A stretch of DNA of 64,000 nt from Vogesella sp. XCS3 (GTDB lineage Bacteria > Pseudomonadota > Gammaproteobacteria > Burkholderiales > Chromobacteriaceae): the NCBI RefSeq assembly GCF_020616155.1, contig NZ_CP085530.1:3616501-3680500 (forward strand). The letters are read 5' to 3'. Shown here piece after piece: positions 17,418 to 26,077 of the stretch (position 1 is its first letter; each line of letters starts with the position of its first letter). The notes beneath the pieces were generated by a model that saw only the letters and a list, made by a program, of their open reading frames with translations, did not search any database and was not told where the DNA came from. Made by a program: the position numbers and the translations under genes.

Positions 17418-18377
17418 ATGACCATTACCCTTCCTGCCGGCGACGGCAAACCCGGCCTGCACTTTCGCAGCCTGCACCGCGAGCGCTATGATTTTGCCGC
17501 GCTGATTGCGGCCAACCCCGAGCTGGCCGAGTTTGTGCGCCATAACGAGCACGGCATCGAAACCGTGGATTTCCACAACCCCGCCGCCGTCAAAGCGCTG
17601 AACCGCGCGCTGCTGATGCACCACTACGGCGTGCTGTTCTGGGACATTCCGCCCGGCTACCTGTGCCCGCCGGTACCCGGCCGCGCCGACTACCTGCACC
17701 ACGCAGCCGACCTGCTGGCCAAGAGCAATAAAGGCACCATTCCCAAGCGCGCCACCGTGCTGGATATCGGTGTGGGCGCCAACTGCATCTACCCTATCGT
17801 GGGGCGTCATGTGTATGGCTGGCGCTTTGTGGGCAGCGATATCGACGCCGACGCGCTGCGCATGGCCAGGCTGATCGTGGATGCCAACCCGCAGCTGAAA
17901 AGCGGTCTGAAGCTGCGCCAGCAAACCGATGCGGCCAACGTGTTCGACGGCATCATCAAGCGCGAAGACCGCTTCGACCTGACCATCTGCAACCCGCCGT
18001 TCCACGGCTCGGCAGCCGAGGCCGACGCCGCTGCGCGCCGCAAGGTAGCCAACCTGACCGGCCAGCGCATGGCCAATGTGGAGCTGAACTTTGGCGGCCG
18101 CCACCACGAGCTGTGGTGCGAGGGCGGCGAGGAGTACTTCCTGGCCACCATGGCGCGCCAGAGCGTGCGCTACGGCCATCAGGTAGCGTGGTTCAGCTCG
18201 CTGGTATCCAAAGTGGACAATGTGCGCGGCCTGCTGCGCGAGCTGGAAATGTGCAACGCCAAGCGTGTGATTACGCTGGATATGGCGCAGGGCAACAAGA
18301 TCAGCCGGGTGGTGGCCTGGACCTTCCTGGACAAAGAAGCCATGGCAGAGTGGCGCGACGAGCGCTGGGACGCCTGA
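17418..18377 (+). CDS. rlmF: 23S rRNA (adenine-1618-N6)-methyltransferase
   Basis: A 319-residue SAM-dependent methyltransferase that modifies A1618 of 23S rRNA. LDIGVGANCIYPIVG is the SAM-binding motif, and NPPFHGS is the N6-adenine methyltransferase catalytic motif (NPPF). Other blocks, GLHFRSLHRERYDF and ISRVVAWTFLD, are typical of RlmF. I chose the ATG at 17418, giving a length close to the family norm (about 310). The gene is divergent from the Rossmann-fold gene, and no terminator is evident after its stop. Confidence 0.94.
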   Translation: MTITLPAGDGKPGLHFRSLHRERYDFAALIAANPELAEFVRHNEHGIETVDFHNPAAVKALNRALLMHHYGVLFWDIPPGYLCPPVPGRADYLHHAADLLAKSNKGTIPKRATVLDIGVGANCIYPIVGRHVYGWRFVGSDIDADALRMARLIVDANPQLKSGLKLRQQTDAANVFDGIIKREDRFDLTICNPPFHGSAAEADAAARRKVANLTGQRMANVELNFGGRHHELWCEGGEEYFLATMARQSVRYGHQVAWFSSLVSKVDNVRGLLRELEMCNAKRVITLDMAQGNKISRVVAWTFLDKEAMAEWRDERWDA

Positions 18378-18595
18378 CACCCGTCTAGCATGCAGCGGCC
18401 AGTGGCTGGTACCAGGCGCTGTACTGCTCGCCTGGCCACGGTAAAGCAATACTTGATCTAGTGCAGGGTTGGGTAGAAGCCCGGCTGATAATGTGTATAT
18501 TCTATAGAATATATTAATTTAAAATGCGTGTTTTTATGCATTTTGCTTGATATGCTGCGCCTTGTGCGTGCCACCAAGCCGTCTGGGAACTTGCT
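18378..18595 (+). promoter_or_regulatory. AT-rich regulatory region with two palindromes
   Basis: An AT-rich patch lies just ahead of the solute-binding protein gene. It holds a perfect 18-base palindrome, TATATTCTATAGAATATA (18496-18513), and an inverted repeat AAAATGC (18521-18527) with GCATTTT (18539-18545). Composition contrasts sharply with the surrounding GC-rich DNA. Together they look like a regulated promoter. Confidence 0.5.
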
Positions 18596-19375
18596 ATGAA
18601 ATATGCCCTGCTTTGTCTGGCCGCGCTGGCCACACTTCCTGCTGCTGCCCACGCCGGCCGTCTGGACGACGTGCTGGCTGCGCGGGAAGTACGCGTGTGC
18701 ATCTGGCCCGATTATTACGGTATCTCCTACCGTAACCCGAAAACACGCCAGCTCAGCGGTGTCGATATCGATATGGCGCAGGGCCTGGGCCGCGACCTGG
18801 GCGTGCCTGTGCGTTTTGTCGATAGCTCGTTTGCCAGCCTGATACCCGATATCGAACAAAACCGCTGCGACATCGCCATGTTTGCCATCGGTATCAACCC
18901 GGCGCGTAGCGAAAAGCTGCGTTTTACCCGCCCGCACCTGATCAGCGATATTTACGCCATTACCACCAAGAGCAACCGCCGCATCCAGCGTTGGGAAGAC
19001 ATCGACAAACCCGGCATGGTGGTGGCCGTGGCCAAAGGCACGCTGCACGAGCCGGTGATGCGTGAAAAACTGAAGCAGGCCACGCTGCTGGTGACCGACA
19101 CGCCGCAAGGGCGCGAGCAGGAGGTGGAGTCTGGCCGCGCCGATGTGTTCATGACCGACTATCCGTTTAGCCGCCGTATGCTGGAAACCACCGACTGGGC
19201 ACGCCTGGTGGCCCCGCCGGCCACCTATCACCTGACCCATTACGCCTACGCCATGAAAAAGGGCGACGATGCCTGGTACGAGCGGGTGTCGCGCTTTCTG
19301 GAGCGGGCACGGCAAGACGGCAGCCTGGCTGCGGCGATCAAGCGCCACAAGCTGGACCCGGTGGCCGAGCGCTAG
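18596..19375 (+). CDS. Periplasmic solute-binding protein (SBP_bac_3 type)
   Basis: A 259-residue extracellular amino-acid-binding-type protein: signal peptide MKYALLCLAALATLPAAAHA, then two lobes containing GVDIDMAQGLGRDLGVPVRFVD and ADVFMTDYPFSRRML. No permease or ATPase gene follows. The next gene, 12 bases on, encodes a membrane GGDEF-EAL protein, so the binding protein may pass ligand information to that sensor; this is inference. The ligand is probably a small polar or amino-acid-like molecule. Confidence 0.85.
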   Translation: MKYALLCLAALATLPAAAHAGRLDDVLAAREVRVCIWPDYYGISYRNPKTRQLSGVDIDMAQGLGRDLGVPVRFVDSSFASLIPDIEQNRCDIAMFAIGINPARSEKLRFTRPHLISDIYAITTKSNRRIQRWEDIDKPGMVVAVAKGTLHEPVMREKLKQATLLVTDTPQGREQEVESGRADVFMTDYPFSRRMLETTDWARLVAPPATYHLTHYAYAMKKGDDAWYERVSRFLERARQDGSLAAAIKRHKLDPVAER

Positions 19376-19387
19376 AGCAGGGCCAGC

Positions 19388-22045
19388 GTGAGTACGTACA
19401 GCAGCTTGCAAGCCCGGCTGGGCCTGAATCAGCGCGCCACCTTTGTCATGGTGGTGGTGCTGGTGCTGCTGTTTACCACCCTGGCTACCGCCTCTGTACA
19501 GTGGCGTTTGCGTAGCGAAGCACTGTCGCGGCAGTTTGCGCTGGCCAACCTGACCGTGCGCGCGCTGGAAGACCAGCTCACCCAGAGCCTGAACGTGGTA
19601 GAGCGCACCTTGCTGCTGTCCGGCAGCACTCGCCAGCGTAGCGACAAGCTCAAGGCCTTTTTGCAGCAAGCACCCTATATCCGCTCTATTGCGCTGGAAA
19701 ACAGCCAGGGCGTGGTCGAGGCCAGTACCAATGCGGCCAACCTGGGGCTGAGCCTGCCGCGCCAGCAGTTCATGCCGCAAAGTACCGAGCCACTGGGCGT
19801 GCTGCGCACCGGCCCCTTGACTGCCGGGCGCGACTTTGCCGACAGCCCGCTGGCCGGGCAGCCGGCGCAGCGCGGCATCAGCTTTATTCCGGTGGCGCTG
19901 GACGTGATGCAGGACGACCAGCGCTGGGTGACGGTACTGGCCGCGCTCAATACCGACTATTTCCTGAATTTCTACGGTAACCACATCAGCCCGCAGCAAG
20001 GCCAGGTGGCCCTGCTGCGCTACGATGGCAGCCTGATCGTCAGTACCGACCCGCAGGCGCTGCCCGGCCACCGCGGCCCCAGCCGCTTGCTGGCGGCCAG
20101 GCTGGCGCAGACCGATGCCGACAGCTACCGCGAAACCTGGCCGGGTGGCCGGCGCGTGCTGACGGCCTACCGCGCCTCGCGTGCCTACCCCTTTGTGCTG
20201 GCGGTACACCTGGACGAAAGCCATGCCCTGGCCGCCTGGCGCCAGGAAGCCTGGCGCACCGCCTGGGTGGTGGCCGGTGTGCTGCTGCTATTGCTGGGGG
20301 TGGCGACACTCTACTTTCTGCGCTTCGAGCGCCTGGCGCGGGCGCGGGCGCGTGACGAACAAGACCTGCGTATTGCCGCTGCGGCTTTCGATTCGCAAGA
20401 AGGCATTTTTGTGACCGATACGCGCAGCGTGATCCTGCGGGTGAACCGCGCCTTTACCCGCATTACCGGCTACACCCAGGCCGAGGCGGTAGGGCAGACG
20501 CCCAGCCTGTTGAGTTCCGGGCGGCACGGGCCGGCGTTTTATGCCCACCTGTGGCACTTGCTGCTCAGCCACGGCAGCTGGAGTGGCGAAATCTGGAACC
20601 GCCGCAAAAACGGCGAAATCTATCCGGAGTGGCTCACGGTTACTGCCGTGCAGGACGCCAGCGGGGATGTGACGCACTACGTGGCCATGCTCACCGACAT
20701 TACCCAGCGCAAGGCGGCCGAGCAGGAAATCCAGCAACTGGCCTACTACGACCCGCTAACCCGCCTGCCAAACCGCCGCCTGCTGCTGGAGCGCCTGGAG
20801 CGGGCGCTGGCGCACACCGACAGCGAAGGGGCCTTGCTGTTTCTTGATCTGGACAACTTCAAAACGCTGAACGACACCCTGGGGCACGATCACGGCGATA
20901 TGCTGTTGCAGCAGGTTGGCCGCAGGCTGCTAGCCGGTGTGGGCGAGAGTGACACGGTCGCGCGGCTGGGCGGGGACGAGTTTGTGGTACTGCTGCCCGC
21001 GCTGGGCAGCAATGTGGCCGAGGCGGCGGCGGTGGCGCAGCGCCTGGGTGAAAGCCTGCGCCTGGCGCTGAACGCCATCTACGACCTGAACGGCCACGAT
21101 TACCAGTGCACGCCCAGTATCGGCATCTCGCTGTTTGCCGACGGCCCGCGCGAGTGCGACGAGCTGATGAAGCGCGCCGACATGGCGCTGTATAGCGCCA
21201 AGGCAGCAGGGCGCAATACCGTGCGCTTTTTCGACATGCAGCTACAGCGTAGCGTGGCGGAGCGCGCCCGGCTGGAAAGCGCCCTGCGCCGCGTACTGGC
21301 CGAAGAACAGCTGAGCCTGCACTACCAGCCGCAGGTGGATGCCAGCGGCCGGATCTGCGGCGCGGAAGCCCTGCTGCGCTGGCACGATAGCGTGCTGGGC
21401 AATTTGCCGCCGCAACGCTTTGTGCCCCTGGCCGAGGATACCGGGCTGATCGTGCCTATCGGGCTATGGGTACTGGAGCAGGCCTGCCGCCAGCTGGCGC
21501 GCTGGGCGGCCAGCCCGCATACGGCCGGGCTGAGCCTGTCGGTGAACGTGAGCGTGTGCCAGCTGCGCCAGCCGGACTTTGTGGCCCAGCTGCGCGCCAT
21601 TCTGGCGCAAACCGGTGCCGCGCCGGCGCGCCTGGTGCTGGAGCTGACCGAAAGCGTGCTGATGGACGACGATGGCAGCGGCAGCAGCAAGATGCGCGCG
21701 CTGCGCCGCCTGGGGGTACGCCTGGCGCTGGATGATTTTGGCACCGGCTATTCTTCGCTCAGCTACCTGAAAAAGCTGCCGCTGCACCAGATCAAGCTGG
21801 ACCAGTCGTTTGTGCAGGGCATGCTCAGTGACGGCCACGACGCCGCCATCGTGCGCGCCGTGCTGGGCCTGGCGCAAAGCCTGCAGCTGGACGTGCTGGC
21901 CGAGGGCGTGGAAAGCCAGGCGCAGTTCACCAGCTTGCTGGCTTGCGGCTGCCAGCACTTCCAGGGCTACCTGTTTGGTGCGCCGCAGCCGCTGGCCGCG
22001 TTCGAACAGCTGCTGTCTGCGGCGTACAGCAGCGGCGACCGTTAA
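19388..22045 (+). CDS. Membrane GGDEF-EAL protein with periplasmic sensor and PAS
   Basis: An 885-residue cyclic-di-GMP enzyme starting at GTG. Two membrane helices (about 19-40 and 295-318) enclose a Cache-like periplasmic domain; a PAS domain spans about 330-450, GGDEF about 455-620 with an intact GGDEF signature near residue 527, and EAL about 640-880 with EAL at 660-662 and DDFGTGYSS. Both activities could therefore operate. The 12-base gap to the solute-binding gene indicates an operon. Its stop codon overlaps the convergent helicase stop. Confidence 0.92.
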   Translation: MSTYSSLQARLGLNQRATFVMVVVLVLLFTTLATASVQWRLRSEALSRQFALANLTVRALEDQLTQSLNVVERTLLLSGSTRQRSDKLKAFLQQAPYIRSIALENSQGVVEASTNAANLGLSLPRQQFMPQSTEPLGVLRTGPLTAGRDFADSPLAGQPAQRGISFIPVALDVMQDDQRWVTVLAALNTDYFLNFYGNHISPQQGQVALLRYDGSLIVSTDPQALPGHRGPSRLLAARLAQTDADSYRETWPGGRRVLTAYRASRAYPFVLAVHLDESHALAAWRQEAWRTAWVVAGVLLLLLGVATLYFLRFERLARARARDEQDLRIAAAAFDSQEGIFVTDTRSVILRVNRAFTRITGYTQAEAVGQTPSLLSSGRHGPAFYAHLWHLLLSHGSWSGEIWNRRKNGEIYPEWLTVTAVQDASGDVTHYVAMLTDITQRKAAEQEIQQLAYYDPLTRLPNRRLLLERLERALAHTDSEGALLFLDLDNFKTLNDTLGHDHGDMLLQQVGRRLLAGVGESDTVARLGGDEFVVLLPALGSNVAEAAAVAQRLGESLRLALNAIYDLNGHDYQCTPSIGISLFADGPRECDELMKRADMALYSAKAAGRNTVRFFDMQLQRSVAERARLESALRRVLAEEQLSLHYQPQVDASGRICGAEALLRWHDSVLGNLPPQRFVPLAEDTGLIVPIGLWVLEQACRQLARWAASPHTAGLSLSVNVSVCQLRQPDFVAQLRAILAQTGAAPARLVLELTESVLMDDDGSGSSKMRALRRLGVRLALDDFGTGYSSLSYLKKLPLHQIKLDQSFVQGMLSDGHDAAIVRAVLGLAQSLQLDVLAEGVESQAQFTSLLACGCQHFQGYLFGAPQPLAAFEQLLSAAYSSGDR

Positions 22046-23268
22046 GGCTTGCCCGCCGCAGCGGCAGCGGCGCGCAGCTTGTCTTTCTTGCTCATGCGTT
22101 TGCCCTTGATGCCGCCGTTATCGTCGGCTGCGGCCAACCTGGCCGCCGGGGTGTCGGTGGCCGGATAGGCCGCCAGCTGTTCACGGGCAATCTTCAAACC
22201 CAGGCGTTTTTCTATCAGGCGAAAGTGCGCGCGGCTATCGGCATCGATCAGGCTGATGGCCACACCGGCTTGCCCGGCGCGGCCGGTGCGGCCTATGCGG
22301 TGGGTGTAGTCCTGCGGCGAGCGCGGCAGCTCGGCGTTGATTACCGCCGGCAACGCCGGAATATCGATACCGCGCGCCGCCAGATCGGTGGCCACCAGCA
22401 CCTGCAGCGTGCCGTTTTTCAGGTTGTCCAGCACGCGCTCGCGCCGGCCCTGGGCCAGCTCGCCGTGCAGCGCGGCGGCACGGATACCCTCGCGCTGCAG
22501 CCATTGCGCCAGCTCGGCGGCGTCGTGCTTGCTGTTGACGAATACCAGTACCTGCGGCCAGGCCGCCTCGCACAGCAGCGCCTGCAGCACGGCGTAGCGG
22601 TCTGCCGCATTGATGTCGATGGCACGCTGGCTGATGTCCGGCGCGGCCTCGTCGGCGATGGCCACGCGCTGCGGCTGCTGCAGCAGGCGTGCGGCCAACT
22701 GTTGTACGTTGGCCGCAAAAGTGGCCGAGAACATCAGCGTCTGCCGCTGCGGCGGCAGCAGGGCCAGGATGCGGCCCAGCTCGTCGGCAAAACCCAGCGC
22801 CAGCAGGCGGTCGGCCTCGTCCAGCACCAGGGTGTCGATGCTGCCCAGCGGCACAGCGTTGTTGGCGATCAGGTCTAGCAGGCGGCCAGGCGTGGCGACG
22901 ATGAAATCGGCCCCGCCGCGCAGCGCCATCAGCTGCGGGTTGATGGACACACCGCCGTAAGCCACCACGATTTTCGGGCGTGGCAGGTGGGCAGACAGCT
23001 GCCACAGGGTGTCCCCCACCTGCTGCGCCAGCTCGCGCGTAGGCAGCAGGATCAGGCTGCAGCCACCGCCTGCAGTCAGCTGCTTTTGCAGCAGCGGCAG
23101 GCAGTAGGCCGCCGTTTTGCCCGAGCCGGTACGGGCGGTAGCCAGCACGTCGTGGCCAGCCAGAATAGGCGGAATGGCGGCGTGCTGGATGGCGGTGGCG
23201 CGGTCAAAGCCGGCGTCGGCCAGCGCGCGTTGCAGCGCCGCGTCGAGCGCCAGGGTAGAAAAAGGCAT
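22042..23268 (-). CDS. rhlE: DEAD-box ATP-dependent RNA helicase (RhlE type)
   Basis: A 408-residue helicase with motif I ARTGSGKT, motif II DEAD (VLDEADRLL), SAT (FSATF), and the C-terminal VATDLAARGIDIP and HRIGRTGRAG blocks. A basic C-terminal tail (KGKRMSKKDKLRAA) fits RhlE/SrmB-like proteins active in ribosome assembly or RNA decay. Its stop overlaps the convergent GGDEF-EAL stop by two bases. No clear ribosome site precedes the ATG at 23268. Confidence 0.9.
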   Translation of the reverse strand: MPFSTLALDAALQRALADAGFDRATAIQHAAIPPILAGHDVLATARTGSGKTAAYCLPLLQKQLTAGGGCSLILLPTRELAQQVGDTLWQLSAHLPRPKIVVAYGGVSINPQLMALRGGADFIVATPGRLLDLIANNAVPLGSIDTLVLDEADRLLALGFADELGRILALLPPQRQTLMFSATFAANVQQLAARLLQQPQRVAIADEAAPDISQRAIDINAADRYAVLQALLCEAAWPQVLVFVNSKHDAAELAQWLQREGIRAAALHGELAQGRRERVLDNLKNGTLQVLVATDLAARGIDIPALPAVINAELPRSPQDYTHRIGRTGRAGQAGVAISLIDADSRAHFRLIEKRLGLKIAREQLAAYPATDTPAARLAAADDNGGIKGKRMSKKDKLRAAAAAAGKP

Positions 23269-23433
23269 GGGCAGGGCCGGGTAAGGTGCAAAGGCGGCAG
23301 TCTACGGGGTTTGCGCTGTGGCAACCAGCACAGCAAGCACGGTATGGCCTGGGCATGGCGGTTGACGCGGATAGACAGGATACGCATGATTCAAGCGCTT
23401 GTTTTATTATTGCCACCCCACCGCCGAGGCTAC

Positions 23434-24357
23434 ATGAAAAACCGCGAAGAAGATTTGTTCGTGCCCGTTACCGCCAGCGATACCCTGTACGTAAAGCGTA
23501 TCCGCCACCCGCAGCACGACGGCCAGCCGGTACTGATGGTGCACGGCGTGATGGCCAACGGGCGCATTTTTTATTCCGATAGCGGCAAAGGGCTGGCGCA
23601 CTACCTGGCGCGCCACGGCTACGACGTGTACGTGGCCGACTTGCGCGGGCGCGGGCGCAGCACACCGCGTATCAGCCGCCACGCGCGCCACGGCCAGACC
23701 GAAATCATCCGCGAAGACCTGCCCGCGCTGCACGCTGCCGTGTGCCAGCACAGCGGTGGCCAGGCGGTGCACTGGATGGCGCACTCCTGGGGCGGGGTGC
23801 ATATGAGCAGCGCGCTGTTGTACCAGCCGGCACTGATCCCGCAGGTGGCCAGCCTGGTGTACTTCGGCAGCAAGCGCAGCGTGCACGCGCGCAACCTGAA
23901 CAAGCTGCTGGAAGTGGACCTGATGTGGAACGGCGTGGCGCGGCTGCTATGCCGCAGTGTGGGGTATTTGCCGGCGCAGCGCATCGGCCTGGGGGCGGAC
24001 GACGAAACCGACAAAAGCCACTGGCAGAGCAAGCAGTGGGCCAAGGTGCGCCCCTGGGTAGATAGCGACGACGGCTTTGATTACGCCGCCGCCGCACAGC
24101 GCCATACCTTGCCGCCAGCGCTGTATTTTGCCGCGCAAAACGACCCGTGCCGCGGCCACCCTGGCGATGTGAAACGCTTTCGTGCCGAAAGCGGCGCCCA
24201 CACCTCGTGCGTGCATCTGCTGGCACGCCATACCGGCTACCGCCACGATTACAACCATGTCAGCTTGCTGACCCACCCCGATGCGGCCAACGATCACTTC
24301 CCGCTGGTACTGGCCTGGCTGGCGGGCAACCATCAGCAGGTAGCAGAAAACTACTAA
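23434..24357 (+). CDS. Alpha/beta hydrolase
   Basis: A 307-residue hydrolase-fold protein with the oxyanion region VLMVHGVMANGR and a nucleophile elbow WMAHSWGGVH (Ser). The catalytic acid and His are likely near FAAQNDPCRG and YRHDYNHVSLL. The start is uncertain: ATG 23434 follows GAGG, whereas ATG 23386 follows AGGA and would add 16 hydrophobic residues. Lysophospholipase-like or polyester-hydrolase-like substrates are possible; none is indicated by context. Confidence 0.8.
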   Translation: MKNREEDLFVPVTASDTLYVKRIRHPQHDGQPVLMVHGVMANGRIFYSDSGKGLAHYLARHGYDVYVADLRGRGRSTPRISRHARHGQTEIIREDLPALHAAVCQHSGGQAVHWMAHSWGGVHMSSALLYQPALIPQVASLVYFGSKRSVHARNLNKLLEVDLMWNGVARLLCRSVGYLPAQRIGLGADDETDKSHWQSKQWAKVRPWVDSDDGFDYAAAAQRHTLPPALYFAAQNDPCRGHPGDVKRFRAESGAHTSCVHLLARHTGYRHDYNHVSLLTHPDAANDHFPLVLAWLAGNHQQVAENY

Positions 24358-24371
24358 GGACTGTCAACACT

Positions 24372-24407
24372 ATGGCTTGCTGCGGCAAAGGTGCACCGTG
24401 CGCTTGA
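24372..24407 (+). CDS. Possible 11-residue cysteine-rich peptide
   Basis: An ATG-started ORF encoding MACCGKGAPCA, with AAGGA 12 bases ahead, between the hydrolase and the oxygenase genes. Three cysteines in eleven residues is unusual, but an ORF this short carries little statistical weight. It could be a leader peptide or chance. Confidence 0.2.
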   Translation: MACCGKGAPCA

Positions 24408-24477
24408 TCTGGCGCATTGGCGGCAGGCGGCGCGCATGGTACAAAGCCCGCCTTGATGTTTTTTGCCGGATGTCACC

Positions 24478-25104
24478 ATGACTGTTTTGCAATTTGATCT
24501 GGATGCCGTACTGGACGCCTTGGCCGATAAAGGCTGGGTGGTGATACCGCACGCCTTGCCCGCCAGCCTGGTACAAAACCTGCGCGATACCTGCCTGTCG
24601 GTATGGCAGCAGGGCTTGTTTCACGAGGCGGCTACTGGCCGTGCTACCGGCCAGGCGCGCCGCGCAGAGATCCGTAGCGACTCGGTACTATGGCTGGACC
24701 AGGTGGCCGCCGAGCCGGCCGTGCAGGCGTATAACGCCGCCATGGACGACATCATGCACGCGGTGAACCGTGGCCTGTATCTGGGCCTGGCCGAGCTGGA
24801 ATCTCACTTTGCCGTGTACCCGGCCGGTGCCTTTTACAAGAAGCACCTGGACCGGTTCCAGGACGATGACGCGCGCACGCTGACCACGGTGTTTTATCTG
24901 AATGAAGGTTGGCCGCAAGGGGCCGGCGGGCAAATTCGCCTGTATCTGGATGACGCTTGCAGCGAGTATCTGGATATCGAGCCGGAGGCCGGCACGCTGG
25001 TGTTGTTCCTGTCCGACCGTTTCTGGCACGAAGTGCTGCCGGCGCGGCAGCAGCGCCTGTCGGTAACCGGCTGGTATCGCCGCCGTACCGACCGCGTGCT
25101 GTAA
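24478..25104 (+). CDS. 2-oxoglutarate/Fe(II)-dependent oxygenase
   Basis: A 208-residue oxygenase of the double-stranded beta-helix type. The Fe(II) triad is visible as H-x-D in YKKHLDRF and the distal His in DRFWHEVLP, with an Arg in RLSVTGWYRR for 2-oxoglutarate. Similar proteins hydroxylate proteins or small molecules; prolyl-hydroxylase-like relatives are closest in layout. I preferred ATG 24478 to a TTG 15 bases earlier. A repeat copy lies within the gene (24907). Substrate unknown. Confidence 0.85.
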   Translation: MTVLQFDLDAVLDALADKGWVVIPHALPASLVQNLRDTCLSVWQQGLFHEAATGRATGQARRAEIRSDSVLWLDQVAAEPAVQAYNAAMDDIMHAVNRGLYLGLAELESHFAVYPAGAFYKKHLDRFQDDDARTLTTVFYLNEGWPQGAGGQIRLYLDDACSEYLDIEPEAGTLVLFLSDRFWHEVLPARQQRLSVTGWYRRRTDRVL

Positions 25105-25135
25105 GGCGGGCCGCTAGCCGGGTTTTGGCTGCGTG

Positions 25136-26077
25136 CTAGCCCAAGCTGTACAGCGCGCTGCTCAGCTCGCTATTGATGCCGGCTTCGCCGATGACGCAGT
25201 TACGGCCACTGCGCTTGGCGTGGTACAGGCGCTGGTCGGCCAGTTGCAGCAGGCTGGAGGGCGTATCGATACCATTTTGCAGGCTGGCCACGCCGGCGCT
25301 GATGGTGACCACCTGGCTGACCAGCGAAGCCGGGTGCGGGATGGCCATGGTTTCTACCGTACGGCGCATGCTTTCCAGTAGCTGCCACGCCCCCTGGCCC
25401 TGTGTAGCGGGCAGGATCACGACAAATTCTTCGCCGCCATAGCGGGCGGCCAGGTCGCCGGGGCGACCCAGGTTGGCCGCAATGGTTTGCGCCAGCTGCT
25501 GCAGCACGCGGTCGCCCATGGCATGGCCGCAGTGGTCGTTGTACTGCTTGAAGCAGTCTACGTCGATGATGGCTACCGACAGCGGTAGCTGGTTGCGGCG
25601 GGCGCGCTCCCATTCACCGTGGTAGACCTGGTCCAGCTGGCGGCGGTTGGGCAGCTCGGTCAGGCCGTCGATATTGGCCAGGCTTTCCAGCATGCGGCGC
25701 TGCCGCTCCAGCTTGAGGTGGGTGGCCACGCGCGCCTTGACGATGACCTCGTTCAGCGGCTTGGTGATGTAGTCCACCGCGCCGCGCAGCAGGCCTTGCG
25801 CCTCGTCTTCCGGCCTGTCCTGGCCGGTAATGAAAATCACGGGAATATTCTTGGTGCGCGCGTCGTGGCGCAGGGCTTGCAGTACGGCAAAGCCGTCCAT
25901 TTCCGGCATCACGACATCAAGCAAAACCAGGTCGGGGTGGTGCTCGCGCGCCAGCTGCAGTGCCTGCTGGCCGTTTTTGGCCATCAGGACGGTGTAATCG
26001 GTTTTCAGCAGGCCATCCAGCAAGTGCAGATTGATGATGACATCGTCCACGATCAGGATTTTTTGTTGTTGTTTCAT
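25136..26077 (-). CDS. Response regulator diguanylate cyclase (REC-GGDEF)
   Basis: A 313-residue protein: receiver domain (D54 in LLDVVMPEMDG, K104-region ITKPLNEV) and a GGDEF domain whose signature reads GGEEF near residue 214, with the upstream D-x-D-x-FK block IIDVDCFKQYND intact. It should make cyclic-di-GMP when phosphorylated. Its ATG overlaps the stop of the giant hybrid kinase gene (ATGA), so it is translated with that kinase and is very likely its output. Confidence 0.95.
   Translation of the reverse strand: MKQQQKILIVDDVIINLHLLDGLLKTDYTVLMAKNGQQALQLAREHHPDLVLLDVVMPEMDGFAVLQALRHDARTKNIPVIFITGQDRPEDEAQGLLRGAVDYITKPLNEVIVKARVATHLKLERQRRMLESLANIDGLTELPNRRQLDQVYHGEWERARRNQLPLSVAIIDVDCFKQYNDHCGHAMGDRVLQQLAQTIAANLGRPGDLAARYGGEEFVVILPATQGQGAWQLLESMRRTVETMAIPHPASLVSQVVTISAGVASLQNGIDTPSSLLQLADQRLYHAKRSGRNCVIGEAGINSELSSALYSLG

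Noticed and set aside
18458-20224. Open frame of 588 codons antisense to the binding-protein and GGDEF-EAL genes
   Set aside because: Composition is typical of antisense noise, and both sense genes are clear.
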